11,943 nucleotides of DNA from NCBI GenBank assembly GCA_021827545.1, contig JAKAVH010000217.1, forward strand, positions 1 to 11,943, in the 5' to 3' direction. A model generated the notes under the pieces. The model made no database searches. It was not told where the DNA came from and was given only the letters and a program-made list of their open reading frames with translations. Position numbers and translations under genes: made by a program. The stretch comes from Thermoplasmata archaeon (GTDB taxonomy: Archaea > Thermoplasmatota > Thermoplasmata > UBA184). Shown here one piece after another: positions 1-6,612 of the stretch; positions within the stretch are counted from its first letter, which is position 1, and each line of letters begins with the position of its first letter.

Positions 1-48
1 GGAGGGCTCGGCCATGGAGACAGCATGGGCGTGAAACTACAAGAACGT

Positions 49-64
49 TTCATATTGTTATGAA
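49..64. repeat. short AT-rich palindrome upstream of the first gene
   Basis: TTCATA and TATGAA form perfect 6-bp inverted arms around a TTGT spacer, in an AT-rich island of otherwise GC-rich DNA. It lies about 70 bp upstream of the small membrane protein starting at 134. It could be a TATA-containing promoter element, an operator, or chance. The arms do not extend further. Confidence 0.3.
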
Positions 65-133
65 TAGACTCCTAACGGCCTCTTCATCGCAACGGAGTGC
101 GTAGGGTACCCCCTCCTGAACTCCGCGCTTCCG

Positions 134-376
134 ATGTTTGCGGGCACGCTCGGCGGAAGTCGGATCGAGAACGTTGTACGGTGGACTTTCGTAACGGGAT
201 TCGTCGCGTCCGTCGGGGTCACTCTCACGGTGGTTCTCACCGGGGCCGTCGCGGTGCTGCTGGAGGTCGCACTGATCACGATCAGTGCGGCCGTCTTGCT
301 GATCGGGGGCACGCTGCTTTCGAAGGTCTTCCGAACGGCTCCCCGTGCGGTGCCAAGGACACACCCGACCGCATAG
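134..376 (+). CDS. possible small hydrophobic membrane protein (80 aa)
   Basis: No family is recognised. The 80-residue translation has a short polar N-terminus, then two adjoining hydrophobic stretches (about residues 17-39 and 41-62), separated by a single Glu at about residue 44, and a basic, proline-rich tail (about 63-80). This fits a two-helix hairpin membrane protein with its tail in the cytoplasm. Third codon positions are mostly G or C, as in the clearer genes nearby. No convincing Shine-Dalgarno site precedes the ATG. An AT-rich island at 49-66 could supply a promoter with a leader of about 50 nt. Overlapping frames are also open but do not read like proteins. It could be a non-coding open frame. 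Confidence 0.42.
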   Translation: MFAGTLGGSRIENVVRWTFVTGFVASVGVTLTVVLTGAVAVLLEVALITISAAVLLIGGTLLSKVFRTAPRAVPRTHPTA

Positions 377-693
377 GCATCGCGTCTGCCCTTCGAGGCG
401 GTATCATTCGCCGGTCGTTGCGTGTCCGACCGAGGTCATCGACCTTGGGTGAGCGCGGCGGCCCACCGAGGAGTGGGCCGAGAAACAAGAGTCGCCGTGT
501 CCCGTGACCCTCGCCGGGCAGAACAAGGAAGCGCTCGAGCGAGGCGCGGGCGTGAGGTTGTGGCCGGAACCGTCCGGCCGATGAGCGGCCGCACCGAGCG
601 CGGGAGCTGCTCTGCGAGGCTCACCCATCGCGGGCGCCTCGGTTATGGCTCTGATCTCCGTAGCGGAGTCGAAGCGGGGGCGGTGTCGTACCG
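377..693. other. gene-poor stretch before the VOC gene
   Basis: No convincing gene is seen on either strand. Several short frames are open because stop codons are rare in GC-rich DNA, but their translations are rich in Arg, Ser and Pro and have no fold-like pattern. The far end probably carries the promoter of the VOC gene: an AT-richer GGTTATGG lies at 640-647, and a G-rich run at 676-685 precedes the start codon. Confidence 0.5.
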
Positions 694-1071
694 ATGAAGG
701 TTGAAGGGATCTCCTGGGCCGGCGTCAAGACCGACTCGTTTGAGTCCATGAAGCGGTTCGCCGAGCGGACCCTCGGACTTTCCGCCGTGCACGAGGCCCC
801 GGACTTCGCGGTCTACCGACTTCCGAACGGAGACAAGTTCGAGATCTTCGGGCCCCGGTCCCGCCACCCTCCCCAACAGTTTGAGAGAAACGCAGTGGTA
901 TGCGGGTTCAGAGTGGACGACATTGAGTCGGCCCGTGAGGAGTTGCGGTCCGCCGGAATCGAACTCATGGGGCCGGTTGAGAGAGACAGCCCCAGTGGCT
1001 ACGCGTGGCAGCACTTTCGCACGCCGGACGGCAAGGTGTTCGAGCTGTCTTACGATCCGACGTCGCAATAG
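694..1071 (+). CDS. VOC-superfamily (glyoxalase/bleomycin-resistance fold) protein
   Basis: A 125-residue protein with the two beta-alpha-beta-beta-beta modules of the vicinal oxygen chelate fold, the usual length for a single VOC domain. The first module opens with GISWAGVKTDSFE followed by a helix ending in TLGL, the hallmark position of the family (compare FY-x-x-LGL). It continues to PNGDKFEIFGP. The second module opens with VVCGFRVDDIE and ends with the typical F-x-TPDGKVFEL. Family members bind a divalent metal and act as glyoxalases, dioxygenases, epimerases or antibiotic-binding proteins; substrate cannot be read from this sequence. Conserved acidic positions near the end of each module (Glu in FEIFG and in FELSY) are present. 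The ATG follows a G-rich GGGGGCGGTG at 676-685, a possible ribosome-binding site. The gene stands alone on this strand. Confidence 0.88.
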   Translation: MKVEGISWAGVKTDSFESMKRFAERTLGLSAVHEAPDFAVYRLPNGDKFEIFGPRSRHPPQQFERNAVVCGFRVDDIESAREELRSAGIELMGPVERDSPSGYAWQHFRTPDGKVFELSYDPTSQ

Positions 1072-1326
1072 GGCTTTGATGCTCCTCGGTCCCGCGCGAC
1101 CCGTGGGGCCTCCTGCTGAGAAGCACTAGGTGCCATTGGGCTCCGAGCTCCCTCCAACCTTGTCGAGCGAAGCGGCGTACCGGCGGCCGAAGAAGGCCGC
1201 GGGTCTCATCGGACATGATACGTTCCGTCCCCGGTCCACAAGGCCGATGGCGGACGCGATGCGCGCGAGAGCCGATACGTTCGTAACTTGGACCCGAGCC
1301 CATCCCCGACGCCGGTCGAGTGTCCG

Positions 1327-1701
1327 CTACCGGCTTCGCGGAAGGGCTCCCACAATCCTCACAAGCCGTTCACCGAACGGTGCGACGCCGCAGGTAAGCA
1401 GGGCGGCCCGAACGATCAGGCTGACCGGTCCCTGAACTCCCTTCAGGCTGCCGGGCGTTCCCGATATCGACTCCCGCACCTTCGTCCTGATTTCGGAGTA
1501 TCCCGCATCATGAACGTACTGCGCGTCGCTCATTCGATGTAGATAGCGACGGACTACGTCGAAATCTGGGTCAGAGCGAAACTCGGCGACCAACCCGTTT
1601 CGGCCGATCCGGTGGAGGTGCGCCGCTACCGATCCTTCTGTCGACGCCCAAAGTACGCTCTTTCGTTCAAAGTACAAGCCCAGGGCCGTTAGATCGTCCA
1701 C
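1327..1701 (-). CDS. unrecognised protein with GTG start (124 aa)
   Basis: I do not recognise the family. The 124-residue translation is mixed and protein-like: no low-complexity Arg/Pro runs, balanced charged and hydrophobic residues, and a likely helical segment around residues 46-75 (acidic start, then VVRRYLHRM, then a Tyr/His-rich turn). A more hydrophobic segment lies near residues 92-105. The start is the GTG at 1699-1701; TTGATACC, about 25 bp upstream on the minus strand (1723-1730), could be a TATA box for a leaderless message. Codon third positions are less GC-rich than in genes on the right of the window, which fits either a recently acquired gene or a spurious frame. It lies 147 bp downstream of the sequon-rich surface protein on the same strand. 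Confidence 0.45.
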   Translation of the reverse strand: MDDLTALGLYFERKSVLWASTEGSVAAHLHRIGRNGLVAEFRSDPDFDVVRRYLHRMSDAQYVHDAGYSEIRTKVRESISGTPGSLKGVQGPVSLIVRAALLTCGVAPFGERLVRIVGALPRSR

Positions 1702-1848
1702 TGGACGGGGATATCGAACCGGGGTATCAAGAGCGCGCCGAGAGCGCGGGAAAGGAATCCTCGGCGCGACCGTGGTGGTGGGCGCGCGCGTCCGATAGCT
1801 CGACCGCCATCGGCGCTCGGAGAGGGGCAGCGAGCCAGCCGGGACCCA

Positions 1849-2775
1849 TCAGCAGGCCAATCGTTCGAAGGCCGCCAGAGCCGGCAAGGCGAGGGCGGGG
1901 TCGATGGCCGACGCTGCGGGGCCGACCGGCGCTATCATCCAGATCCAACCACCCGGTACGTCGTACTCCGCTGTCGAGCCGAACGCCGAGGGCGGAATGT
2001 ACCACGTCAGGACGCCGCGCGCCGAAATACGACCACCGTCGTAGGGCACGGTGACAACAATCGGCACCCGAGCGACGCCGCTCAACGTCAGCGGGAAGGA
2101 TCCCGTCGAGTTGCAGAGGTCCCAGCGGGCCGGCTGCAAGGACCCCGTCCCGTTCGCATGATAGGAGGAGTCGAACCACACGTAGGTCCCCGACGTCGCC
2201 CGAGGGCAACCGGGATAGGTTTCGCTGCCATTGAACGTCGAGGTACCATTCCAGACGTGCGGCGGGACCGCATCGCTCGCGTTGTTAGCGAGCGGAACGT
2301 AATCGAAGCCGCCACAGGCGCCGCCCGGAATGCCGATCTCGGCGATGTACGGCTGCGTGCACGGACCGCCGACACCCCCGATCTCCGAGGCATTGACCGT
2401 GCGATAGAACGTCCAATTGAAGTCGCCGTACTCGGCCGCGATCCCCGCGGTCGTACGCGTCTCGAAGCCCACCTTGCTCGGAATCTCGTTGCCGAATGGC
2501 TGGAGGGGGTTGGTCGTCAGGGAACCCGAGGTCATCGTGAGGTTCCACTCGTTGTGGGCGGTGCTGATGTTTCCGCCATCGGGGATGTTGACGAGCGTGG
2601 TCGGCGTCCAGATGGTGTAGCGGCCAAGCTCCGCCCCAAGCTGGCAACCCGTGGCGCGTGGAAGGAGAAACCCCGGCGGTCCGATGCTTACGACGATCGC
2701 CACCGCGATCGCGATGCCCGTCACCACCGATACCCCGCGGAATCGCGTGTGCCGGAGGGCGGCGGCCCGTTCCAT
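1849..2775 (-). CDS. secreted or membrane-anchored surface protein rich in N-glycosylation sequons
   Basis: A 308-residue protein with a basic N-terminus (RHTRFR) followed by one strong hydrophobic segment at about residues 15-38, reading as a signal peptide or signal anchor. The rest is polar, rich in Gly, Thr, Asn and aromatic residues, without further clear membrane helices, so it should lie outside the cell. Nine Asn-X-Ser/Thr sequons are visible (NIS, NLT, NWT, NAS twice, NGT twice, NGS, NST), fitting a glycosylated archaeal surface protein. Several cysteines could form disulfides. No catalytic motif or named domain is recognised. The ATG is preceded at 5 nt by GGGGAA (minus strand, 2781-2786), supporting this start, and AT-rich boxes lie 46-63 bp upstream. 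The position of the hydrophobic segment right after the start also supports it. Confidence 0.78.
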   Translation of the reverse strand: MERAAALRHTRFRGVSVVTGIAIAVAIVVSIGPPGFLLPRATGCQLGAELGRYTIWTPTTLVNIPDGGNISTAHNEWNLTMTSGSLTTNPLQPFGNEIPSKVGFETRTTAGIAAEYGDFNWTFYRTVNASEIGGVGGPCTQPYIAEIGIPGGACGGFDYVPLANNASDAVPPHVWNGTSTFNGSETYPGCPRATSGTYVWFDSSYHANGTGSLQPARWDLCNSTGSFPLTLSGVARVPIVVTVPYDGGRISARGVLTWYIPPSAFGSTAEYDVPGGWIWMIAPVGPAASAIDPALALPALAAFERLAC

Positions 2776-3077
2776 GGATCTTCCCCAACGGGCGATGCCT
2801 CTCGACCCGCCGACCCTGGATAATCGCGGAGAACGCTTAATCCTGCCGAGCCGCGGGCCGCGACCTCAGTACGGACGGAGCTGGGAGGCCGCCGGGGGAA
2901 CGAGCGCGGTGACCCGCGTTCGCCACGAGATGAGATCGCCGCGAGATCGTATGCCGAGCGGGCATCCCCCTTACGATATCCTTCGGTCCAAGAACGGCAC
3001 GAGCGGAGGACGGTAACGCTCCACGGTATGGAACGCGCGGGATGCGCGCGGACTCGAGCGATGGATCGGCCACGGTC
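2776..3077. other. intergenic region between two minus-strand genes
   Basis: No supported gene. The near end holds the promoter of the sequon-rich surface protein: minus-strand TATA-like boxes at about 2816-2826 (GATTATCC) and 2833-2842 (GGATTAAG). It also contains short inverted repeats ATGCC-GAGCG-GGCAT (2951-2965) and CGCGC-N5-GCGCG (3034-3048). The second lies just downstream of the zinc-ribbon gene's stop and might be a 3' hairpin, but there is no T-run after it. Confidence 0.45.
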
Positions 3078-3665
3078 TCACGATTCGATCGACTTCCCAC
3101 ACGAGGGGCACACGGTAAACTCCTGTCGGTTCAGCGCCCCGCAGGATGGGCAGGGGCGATAGACGACGATACCGGCGGACTTCGCGGGACGCCAGGGCCC
3201 CGCCGTATCCTTCGTCGAGGTCCTCGGCGGGTCACCGCCCCGGGCTTCTGGAGGAGGACTCGTCGCCCGGGCTCTCGCGAATTGACGGTTGAGGTCCACC
3301 AGTTCTTGAACCCAATCGACGAAGCACGCGATCGCTCCGCCAATGAGGATCAGGATTCCCCCGACGAGGAAGCCACCCCCAAGGACGAAGCTGAGCGCCC
3401 CCAGGGCGATGAACAGCACTCCGAGGCCCCACGAGGGCGAGATGGCGTATCGCCAGATCAGAAGTAACAGCAGGGCGGCCAGCGTGATCGTGAGCGCGGG
3501 CACCGCCCAGAGGGAGAGAGGGACGGGCAGTCCATACACCGACGCCTGGCTCGAGATCCCCAGTTCGACCAGGCCCTCGACCAGGATGAGAAGGGCTCCG
3601 ACCACGACCATCCCCACGATTGGGGTGGGCGGGGACTCACCCGTGCGGGCCACGGAGCCAAACAT
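3078..3665 (-). CDS. four-helix membrane protein with C-terminal zinc ribbon
   Basis: A 195-residue protein. After a short polar start come about four hydrophobic helices (roughly 16-37, 50-71, 79-96 and 98-117), the last pair very rich in Gly, Leu and Ile. A basic and proline-rich linker (about 130-165) follows, and then a zinc ribbon made of two CPSCG knuckles with metal ligands C172, C175, C186 and C189. Such membrane proteins with a cytoplasmic zinc ribbon are frequent in archaea and mostly uncharacterised; roles in protein-protein contact or membrane organisation are guesses. The start is well supported: a TATA-like CATATAG lies about 28 bp upstream of the ATG, giving a leaderless transcript. 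No partner gene is adjacent on the same strand. Confidence 0.82.
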   Translation of the reverse strand: MFGSVARTGESPPTPIVGMVVVGALLILVEGLVELGISSQASVYGLPVPLSLWAVPALTITLAALLLLLIWRYAISPSWGLGVLFIALGALSFVLGGGFLVGGILILIGGAIACFVDWVQELVDLNRQFARARATSPPPEARGGDPPRTSTKDTAGPWRPAKSAGIVVYRPCPSCGALNRQEFTVCPSCGKSIES

Positions 3666-3688
3666 TGTTGCGGGCGGATGAATGCCGG

Positions 3689-3697
3689 ACTATATGC
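3689..3697 (-). promoter_or_regulatory. TATA box of the zinc-ribbon membrane protein gene
   Basis: Minus-strand GCATATAGT is centred about 28 bp before the ATG at 3665. In archaea the TATA box is centred roughly 26-27 bp upstream of the transcription start, so this predicts transcription starting at or next to the start codon. It is the most AT-rich spot in the surrounding sequence. Confidence 0.6.
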
Positions 3698-4961
3698 ACC
3701 CTCGGAGCTGTGGGAAAGTCTCGGAAACATTTCGACCGGCGGAGCCTGAAGAGTGCCCCGTACGTTTCCGAACGCGACGATAGTGGGATCTTCCGGATCG
3801 GTCAAGCGCCCGCAGGCCAAGGACACCGGGGCGTGGACCCCGGTGTGAGGGTTGCTCATGGGCTGCGACGGGCCCGTGTGATGCGCTGGTCATCCCCGCG
3901 ACGATCGAGCCCGAGGAGCTGTGAATACGGTACCGGTAAGGTTCCTCGCGCGAGACCTCCTGCCCGGGATCCATGGTCCTCGTTCCGCCCCACGGTTTCC
4001 GCAAGGTCCCGCCTCCATCGAGGCCGCGTTCAGAGCGTACCCCCGTACGACCGTTTCGTCCCCCTCGAGGATCACGACCGGATCCGAGAGACGCAATCCG
4101 GTGATCCCACCGAACCTGCGGTCGATCTCCCTCAACGGCATCCCGAGCCGCCTCTCCAAGCCGGCCGCCGGGACTTTCTACGCTGCGAGCTCTTCGTCGA
4201 CCTCGGGCATGAAGGACCAGGTCGGATGCCATCCATGGTCTCGGGGATGGGACCCGAGAGATTCGGCCCGGAGTCGGGACGGTTGCGAGGTCGATGGTTG
4301 GTTCGGCTTGGCTCCAAGGTCGTCGAACTTGAGGGTGGGCTTTTCGGCGGACGCCGTCGGCCGCCCCACAACGACGCCGTGCGGAGTGGCGTTCCGTTCA
4401 AGCCCACCCTCCCGGAGCGGCAGCTGGCGAGCTGGCCCGGCCGTAAGGCGGTAGCCGAGGAACAACGAGCGGGCCACGTCGGCCGGCGCTCGGGCCCCGG
4501 TTCCGGGTCCCCATGGTAGTACGGACGGAACCGATAGAACTCGTCGGAGATCGGACGGCCCGGGTGAAGCACGCGTCGGTCACCTGGCCCGGCGAGCAGG
4601 GGCGGGAGAGGACGGGTTCCGATCCCCGGTATCCGGGGAGGCGGAACGCCGCAAGGTGGATGTCCCGGACGGGGGAGGGGAGACCTGCCATCGCCGCTCT
4701 GTCGCGGACGAGGCGGGTCAAGCACTTCGCGAAGAGCGCGCCGACGGTGACCTTTCCGCCGTGGTGGACGAGCTCCGCCGACGGGAGGAGGGGCGGGACC
4801 CCCCGCGGAGGAGCTCCCCCTCCCCAGCGAACGCGCCGTAGGGCTGCCGTGAGGTCGACAAACCGGCCGGTGAACCCAGTCGAGGGGCATCGGTCCAGGC
4901 GCGGACGACGCTGGCGACCCGTTTCCTGGGACGGGGGACGGCCGGGTTCCGGGAGGTCGCG
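3698..4961. other. 1.26-kb stretch without an intact gene
   Basis: No frame on either strand reads as one complete, recognisable protein. The long open frames on both strands are mostly Arg/Pro/Gly-rich and inconsistent. On the minus strand, shorter pieces in changing frames look protein-like and are described separately as a possible decayed gene. Positions 3698-3889 show nothing I can support. Confidence 0.5.
3890..4920 (-). pseudogene. possible decayed protein-coding gene, family unrecognised
   Basis: Reading the minus strand downstream of the ChrB gene, protein-like stretches appear in successive frames. One frame (about 4900-4600) gives GFTGRFVDLTAALRRV, then VHHGGKVTVGALFAK and VRDIHLAAFRLPGYRG. 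A second (about 4565-4505) gives SDEFYRFRPYYHGDPEPG. A third (about 4510-3890) gives SLFLGYRLTAGPARQLPL, is broken by an in-frame TAG at 4178-4180, and resumes with MPLREIDRRFGGITGLRL and SDPVVILEGDETVVRGYALN. This is what a gene with at least two frameshifts and one stop would look like. I cannot name the family. Sequencing or assembly errors could produce the same pattern, and chance open frames in GC-rich DNA cannot be excluded. The ends are approximate. Confidence 0.32.
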
Positions 4962-5426
4962 TCAGCCTCCGGTGTGCTCGAGCTTTCCCTTCTCCTCGAC
5001 CTTCCACCGGCAGTAGGCGTAGAGAGCGTCGTAGAGAGGGAACTGGAGACGCTGGTTCTCGAGGTCGTCCCGGGCGATCTGCCGGAACCCCGTCGCGGCC
5101 GCCTCCAGTCCCGCGGCCTCGACCTCGCGGCCGGACCCTCCGTCCGCCACCCGCACGATCTTCGCGAGCTCGAGGAGCGCGGGGTCCTTCAGGCGGTACT
5201 TCTTGATGACGGCGTCGAAGCTGACGAACTCCTCGCCGTTCTCCTCAAAGTGGTACAGCTCCGCGCCGGGGACGTCGAACGGAACGGCCCCCTCCTTCTG
5301 GGCCACGTCCATCACCTTCTCTTTCGGGACGTAGAGGAACTCCGCGTCCGCGTCCACGAACTTCCGGATCAACCACGGACACGCGATTCGATCGACCCTC
5401 GCCTTCTCTCGGGTTACCCACTTCAT
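4962..5426 (-). CDS. ChrB-type chromate-resistance domain protein
   Basis: A 154-residue protein that matches the C-terminal domain of ChrB proteins over its whole length. The family's signature begins at residue 2: KWVTREKARVDRIACPWLIR, followed by KFVDADAEFLYVP, and later AELYHFEENGEEFVSFD and a C-terminal KIVRVADGG. ChrB is known as an accessory or regulatory protein of chromate resistance, often beside the ChrA efflux pump. This version lacks the N-terminal part of full-length ChrB and no chrA is present in the window, so a direct role in chromate resistance is uncertain; single-domain forms occur widely and their biochemistry is poorly known. The ATG begins exactly at the conserved region, and a G-run (5438-5443, minus) lies 11 nt upstream. 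A palindrome at 5468-5480 may be its operator. It diverges from the aldolase gene. Confidence 0.85.
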   Translation of the reverse strand: MKWVTREKARVDRIACPWLIRKFVDADAEFLYVPKEKVMDVAQKEGAVPFDVPGAELYHFEENGEEFVSFDAVIKKYRLKDPALLELAKIVRVADGGSGREVEAAGLEAAATGFRQIARDDLENQRLQFPLYDALYAYCRWKVEEKGKLEHTGG

Positions 5427-5467
5427 GGTCGGCTTCGCCCCCCGAGCTCGAAGGCGCGCACGGCGAT

Positions 5468-5480
5468 GACCGTAACGGTC
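5468..5480. promoter_or_regulatory. palindrome upstream of the ChrB-like gene, candidate operator
   Basis: GACCGT-A-ACGGTC is a perfect inverted repeat with 6-bp arms and a 1-bp centre, located 42-54 bp before the ChrB-like start codon, where an archaeal promoter core would be expected for a gene with a short leader. Its symmetry suits a dimeric regulator. It is short enough to occur by chance. Confidence 0.35.
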
Positions 5481-5606
5481 GTGGCATCGAACCGCCCACG
5501 ACCGCGGCCGATCTCCCCGGCGCGGACCGGCCTCCGTACCGGTGGGCCCCTCTCCGCGGGTCCGTCCCCCCCGACGCGGCGGCCCCCCCGCGCGTCGGGC
5601 CGTGGA

Positions 5607-5647
5607 GGGACCGACCGGTGCGCTCCTCGCGGTCGGGGACCGACCGG
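5607..5647 (+). repeat. 12-bp direct repeat upstream of the aldolase gene
   Basis: GGGACCGACCGG occurs at 5607-5618 and again at 5636-5647, a 29-bp period, ending about 45 bp upstream of the TATA-like box of the aldolase gene. Tandem sites near a promoter can be regulator-binding sites, but in GC-rich DNA a 12-bp repeat of such simple composition may be coincidence. Confidence 0.35.
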
Positions 5648-5691
5648 CCGGCGCTCGCGCGTGCGGTAGCTCCTCCGGGGTTCCCGGAGCC

Positions 5692-5698
5692 CTTATTC
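5692..5698 (+). promoter_or_regulatory. TATA-like box of the aldolase gene
   Basis: CTTATTC is centred about 33 bp before the GTG at 5729 and is the only AT-rich spot in the preceding GC-rich sequence. It predicts transcription starting about 7 nt upstream of the start codon. It matches the archaeal TATA consensus only partly. Confidence 0.42.
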
Positions 5699-5728
5699 TC
5701 CGAGACGCTTCGGGGGTCGGTCCGCACC

Positions 5729-6478
5729 GTGAAGAACTCGCTCAAGCACCGGCTCCTCTCCTCCCGAGCCCCGTCGTTCGGCACGTGGATCTCCTCGTCG
5801 TCGGTCGTCTGCCTCGATGCCCTGAAGGAGCTCGGGTTCGAGTGGTTCATGGTCGACACGGAGCACGCCCAGGTGAACCCCGAGACCTTGGCCGCGATGG
5901 TCGCCGTCGCCGGGGCGGACGGCCCCACACCGCTCGTTCGCGTCGGGAACGTGGACCCGTACCTCGTCAAGCAGGCGCTCGACTCGGGCGCCCACGGCCT
6001 CCTCGCGCCGCTCGTGAGCACGGCGGACCAGGCCCGGGCCTTGGTATCGTTCGCCAAGTACCCGCCCGAGGGGGTACGGGGAGCCGCCGCCGCCGCGTCG
6101 TCCCGCTACGGTACGGAGCTCTCGACCTACCTGCGAACCGCGAACGCGCGGATCCTCGTCGGGGTCCAGATCGAGACCAAGGAAGGCGTGGAGAACGTCG
6201 AGTCGATCGCCGAGGTGGCGGGCGTCGACCTCCTCTTCGTGGGACCGCAGGACCTGACGCTGAGCCTCGGCCTTCTGGACGATCGGAGGAATCCCCGCGT
6301 GCACGAAGCGATGCGTCGGGTGGTCGACGCCTGCGAGCGACACGGGAAGATTCCCGGAACGCTGATCGTTGACCCCGAAGAGAAGCGAGCCGCCCTCGAC
6401 CTCGGATTCCGGTTCATCTCGCTCGCGTCGGACGTCCGTTTCCTCCTCCAGGGCGCGAAGTCCTACCTCGCCGCGTGA
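5729..6478 (+). CDS. HpcH/HpaI-family aldolase
   Basis: A 249-residue class II (metal-dependent) aldolase of the HpcH/HpaI family, which cleaves or forms C-C bonds between pyruvate-type units and aldehydes. All key positions fall where they do in the E. coli HpaI enzyme: the Asp-His dyad in VDTEH (D43, H46), the substrate Arg in LVRVG (R71), and the metal ligands Glu in QIE (E149) and Asp in GPQDL (D175). The YPPEGVRGA motif is also present. The exact substrate cannot be read. The frame is open further upstream (to 5618), but I chose the GTG at 5729: it gives the family length and the standard N-terminus (xKNSLKHRL then FGTW), and the TATA-like box lies just upstream of it. The gene converges with the Nudix gene and shares no operon, so its pathway is unclear. 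Confidence 0.9.
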   Translation: MKNSLKHRLLSSRAPSFGTWISSSSVVCLDALKELGFEWFMVDTEHAQVNPETLAAMVAVAGADGPTPLVRVGNVDPYLVKQALDSGAHGLLAPLVSTADQARALVSFAKYPPEGVRGAAAAASSRYGTELSTYLRTANARILVGVQIETKEGVENVESIAEVAGVDLLFVGPQDLTLSLGLLDDRRNPRVHEAMRRVVDACERHGKIPGTLIVDPEEKRAALDLGFRFISLASDVRFLLQGAKSYLAA

Positions 6479-6492
6479 GGCGCGGCCTCGCA

Positions 6493-6517
6493 CGCGGCGG
6501 CGCGCGCGTTCGCCGCG
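6493..6517. terminator. GC-rich hairpin after the aldolase gene, weak terminator candidate
   Basis: CGCGGCG (6493-6499) pairs with CGCCGCG (6511-6517) around an 11-nt loop, starting 15 nt after the aldolase stop codon, in the gap between convergent genes. No T-run follows, so it is not a classic terminator, and such repeats are frequent in DNA this GC-rich. Confidence 0.25.
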
Positions 6518-6612
6518 GCGCAACTCGCATCGCGACCGTGGCGCGCGACCTTCCCGGCCGGGGCCGCCTCTCGGGTCGGGCCGTGCGCGGTCGCGGGTCC
6601 GAAGAGGATCGA

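Larger units (their letters stand above)
5427..5728. other. divergent intergenic region between the ChrB-like and aldolase genes
   Basis: About 300 bp with no supported gene; frames running through it on both strands are extensions or shadows of neighbours. It contains a perfect palindrome near the ChrB side, a 12-bp direct repeat in the middle, and a TATA-like box near the aldolase start, each listed separately. It should hold both promoters. Confidence 0.6.

Noticed and set aside
49..64. The start of a CRISPR array or a mobile-element end
   Set aside because: Only one short palindrome is seen, with no repeated unit, no spacer pattern and no transposase gene nearby.
3620..4519. A 299-residue plus-strand frame in the gene-poor region
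   Set aside because: No motif or hydrophobic pattern is recognisable and its best-looking parts mirror protein-like minus-strand pieces. I judged the minus-strand remnants more likely.
4132..5007. A single 291-residue minus-strand frame as an intact gene
   Set aside because: Most of it is Pro/Arg/Ser-rich low complexity and it overlaps the ChrB-like gene. Only a short part (about 4565-4505) looks protein-like, which fits a decayed gene better.
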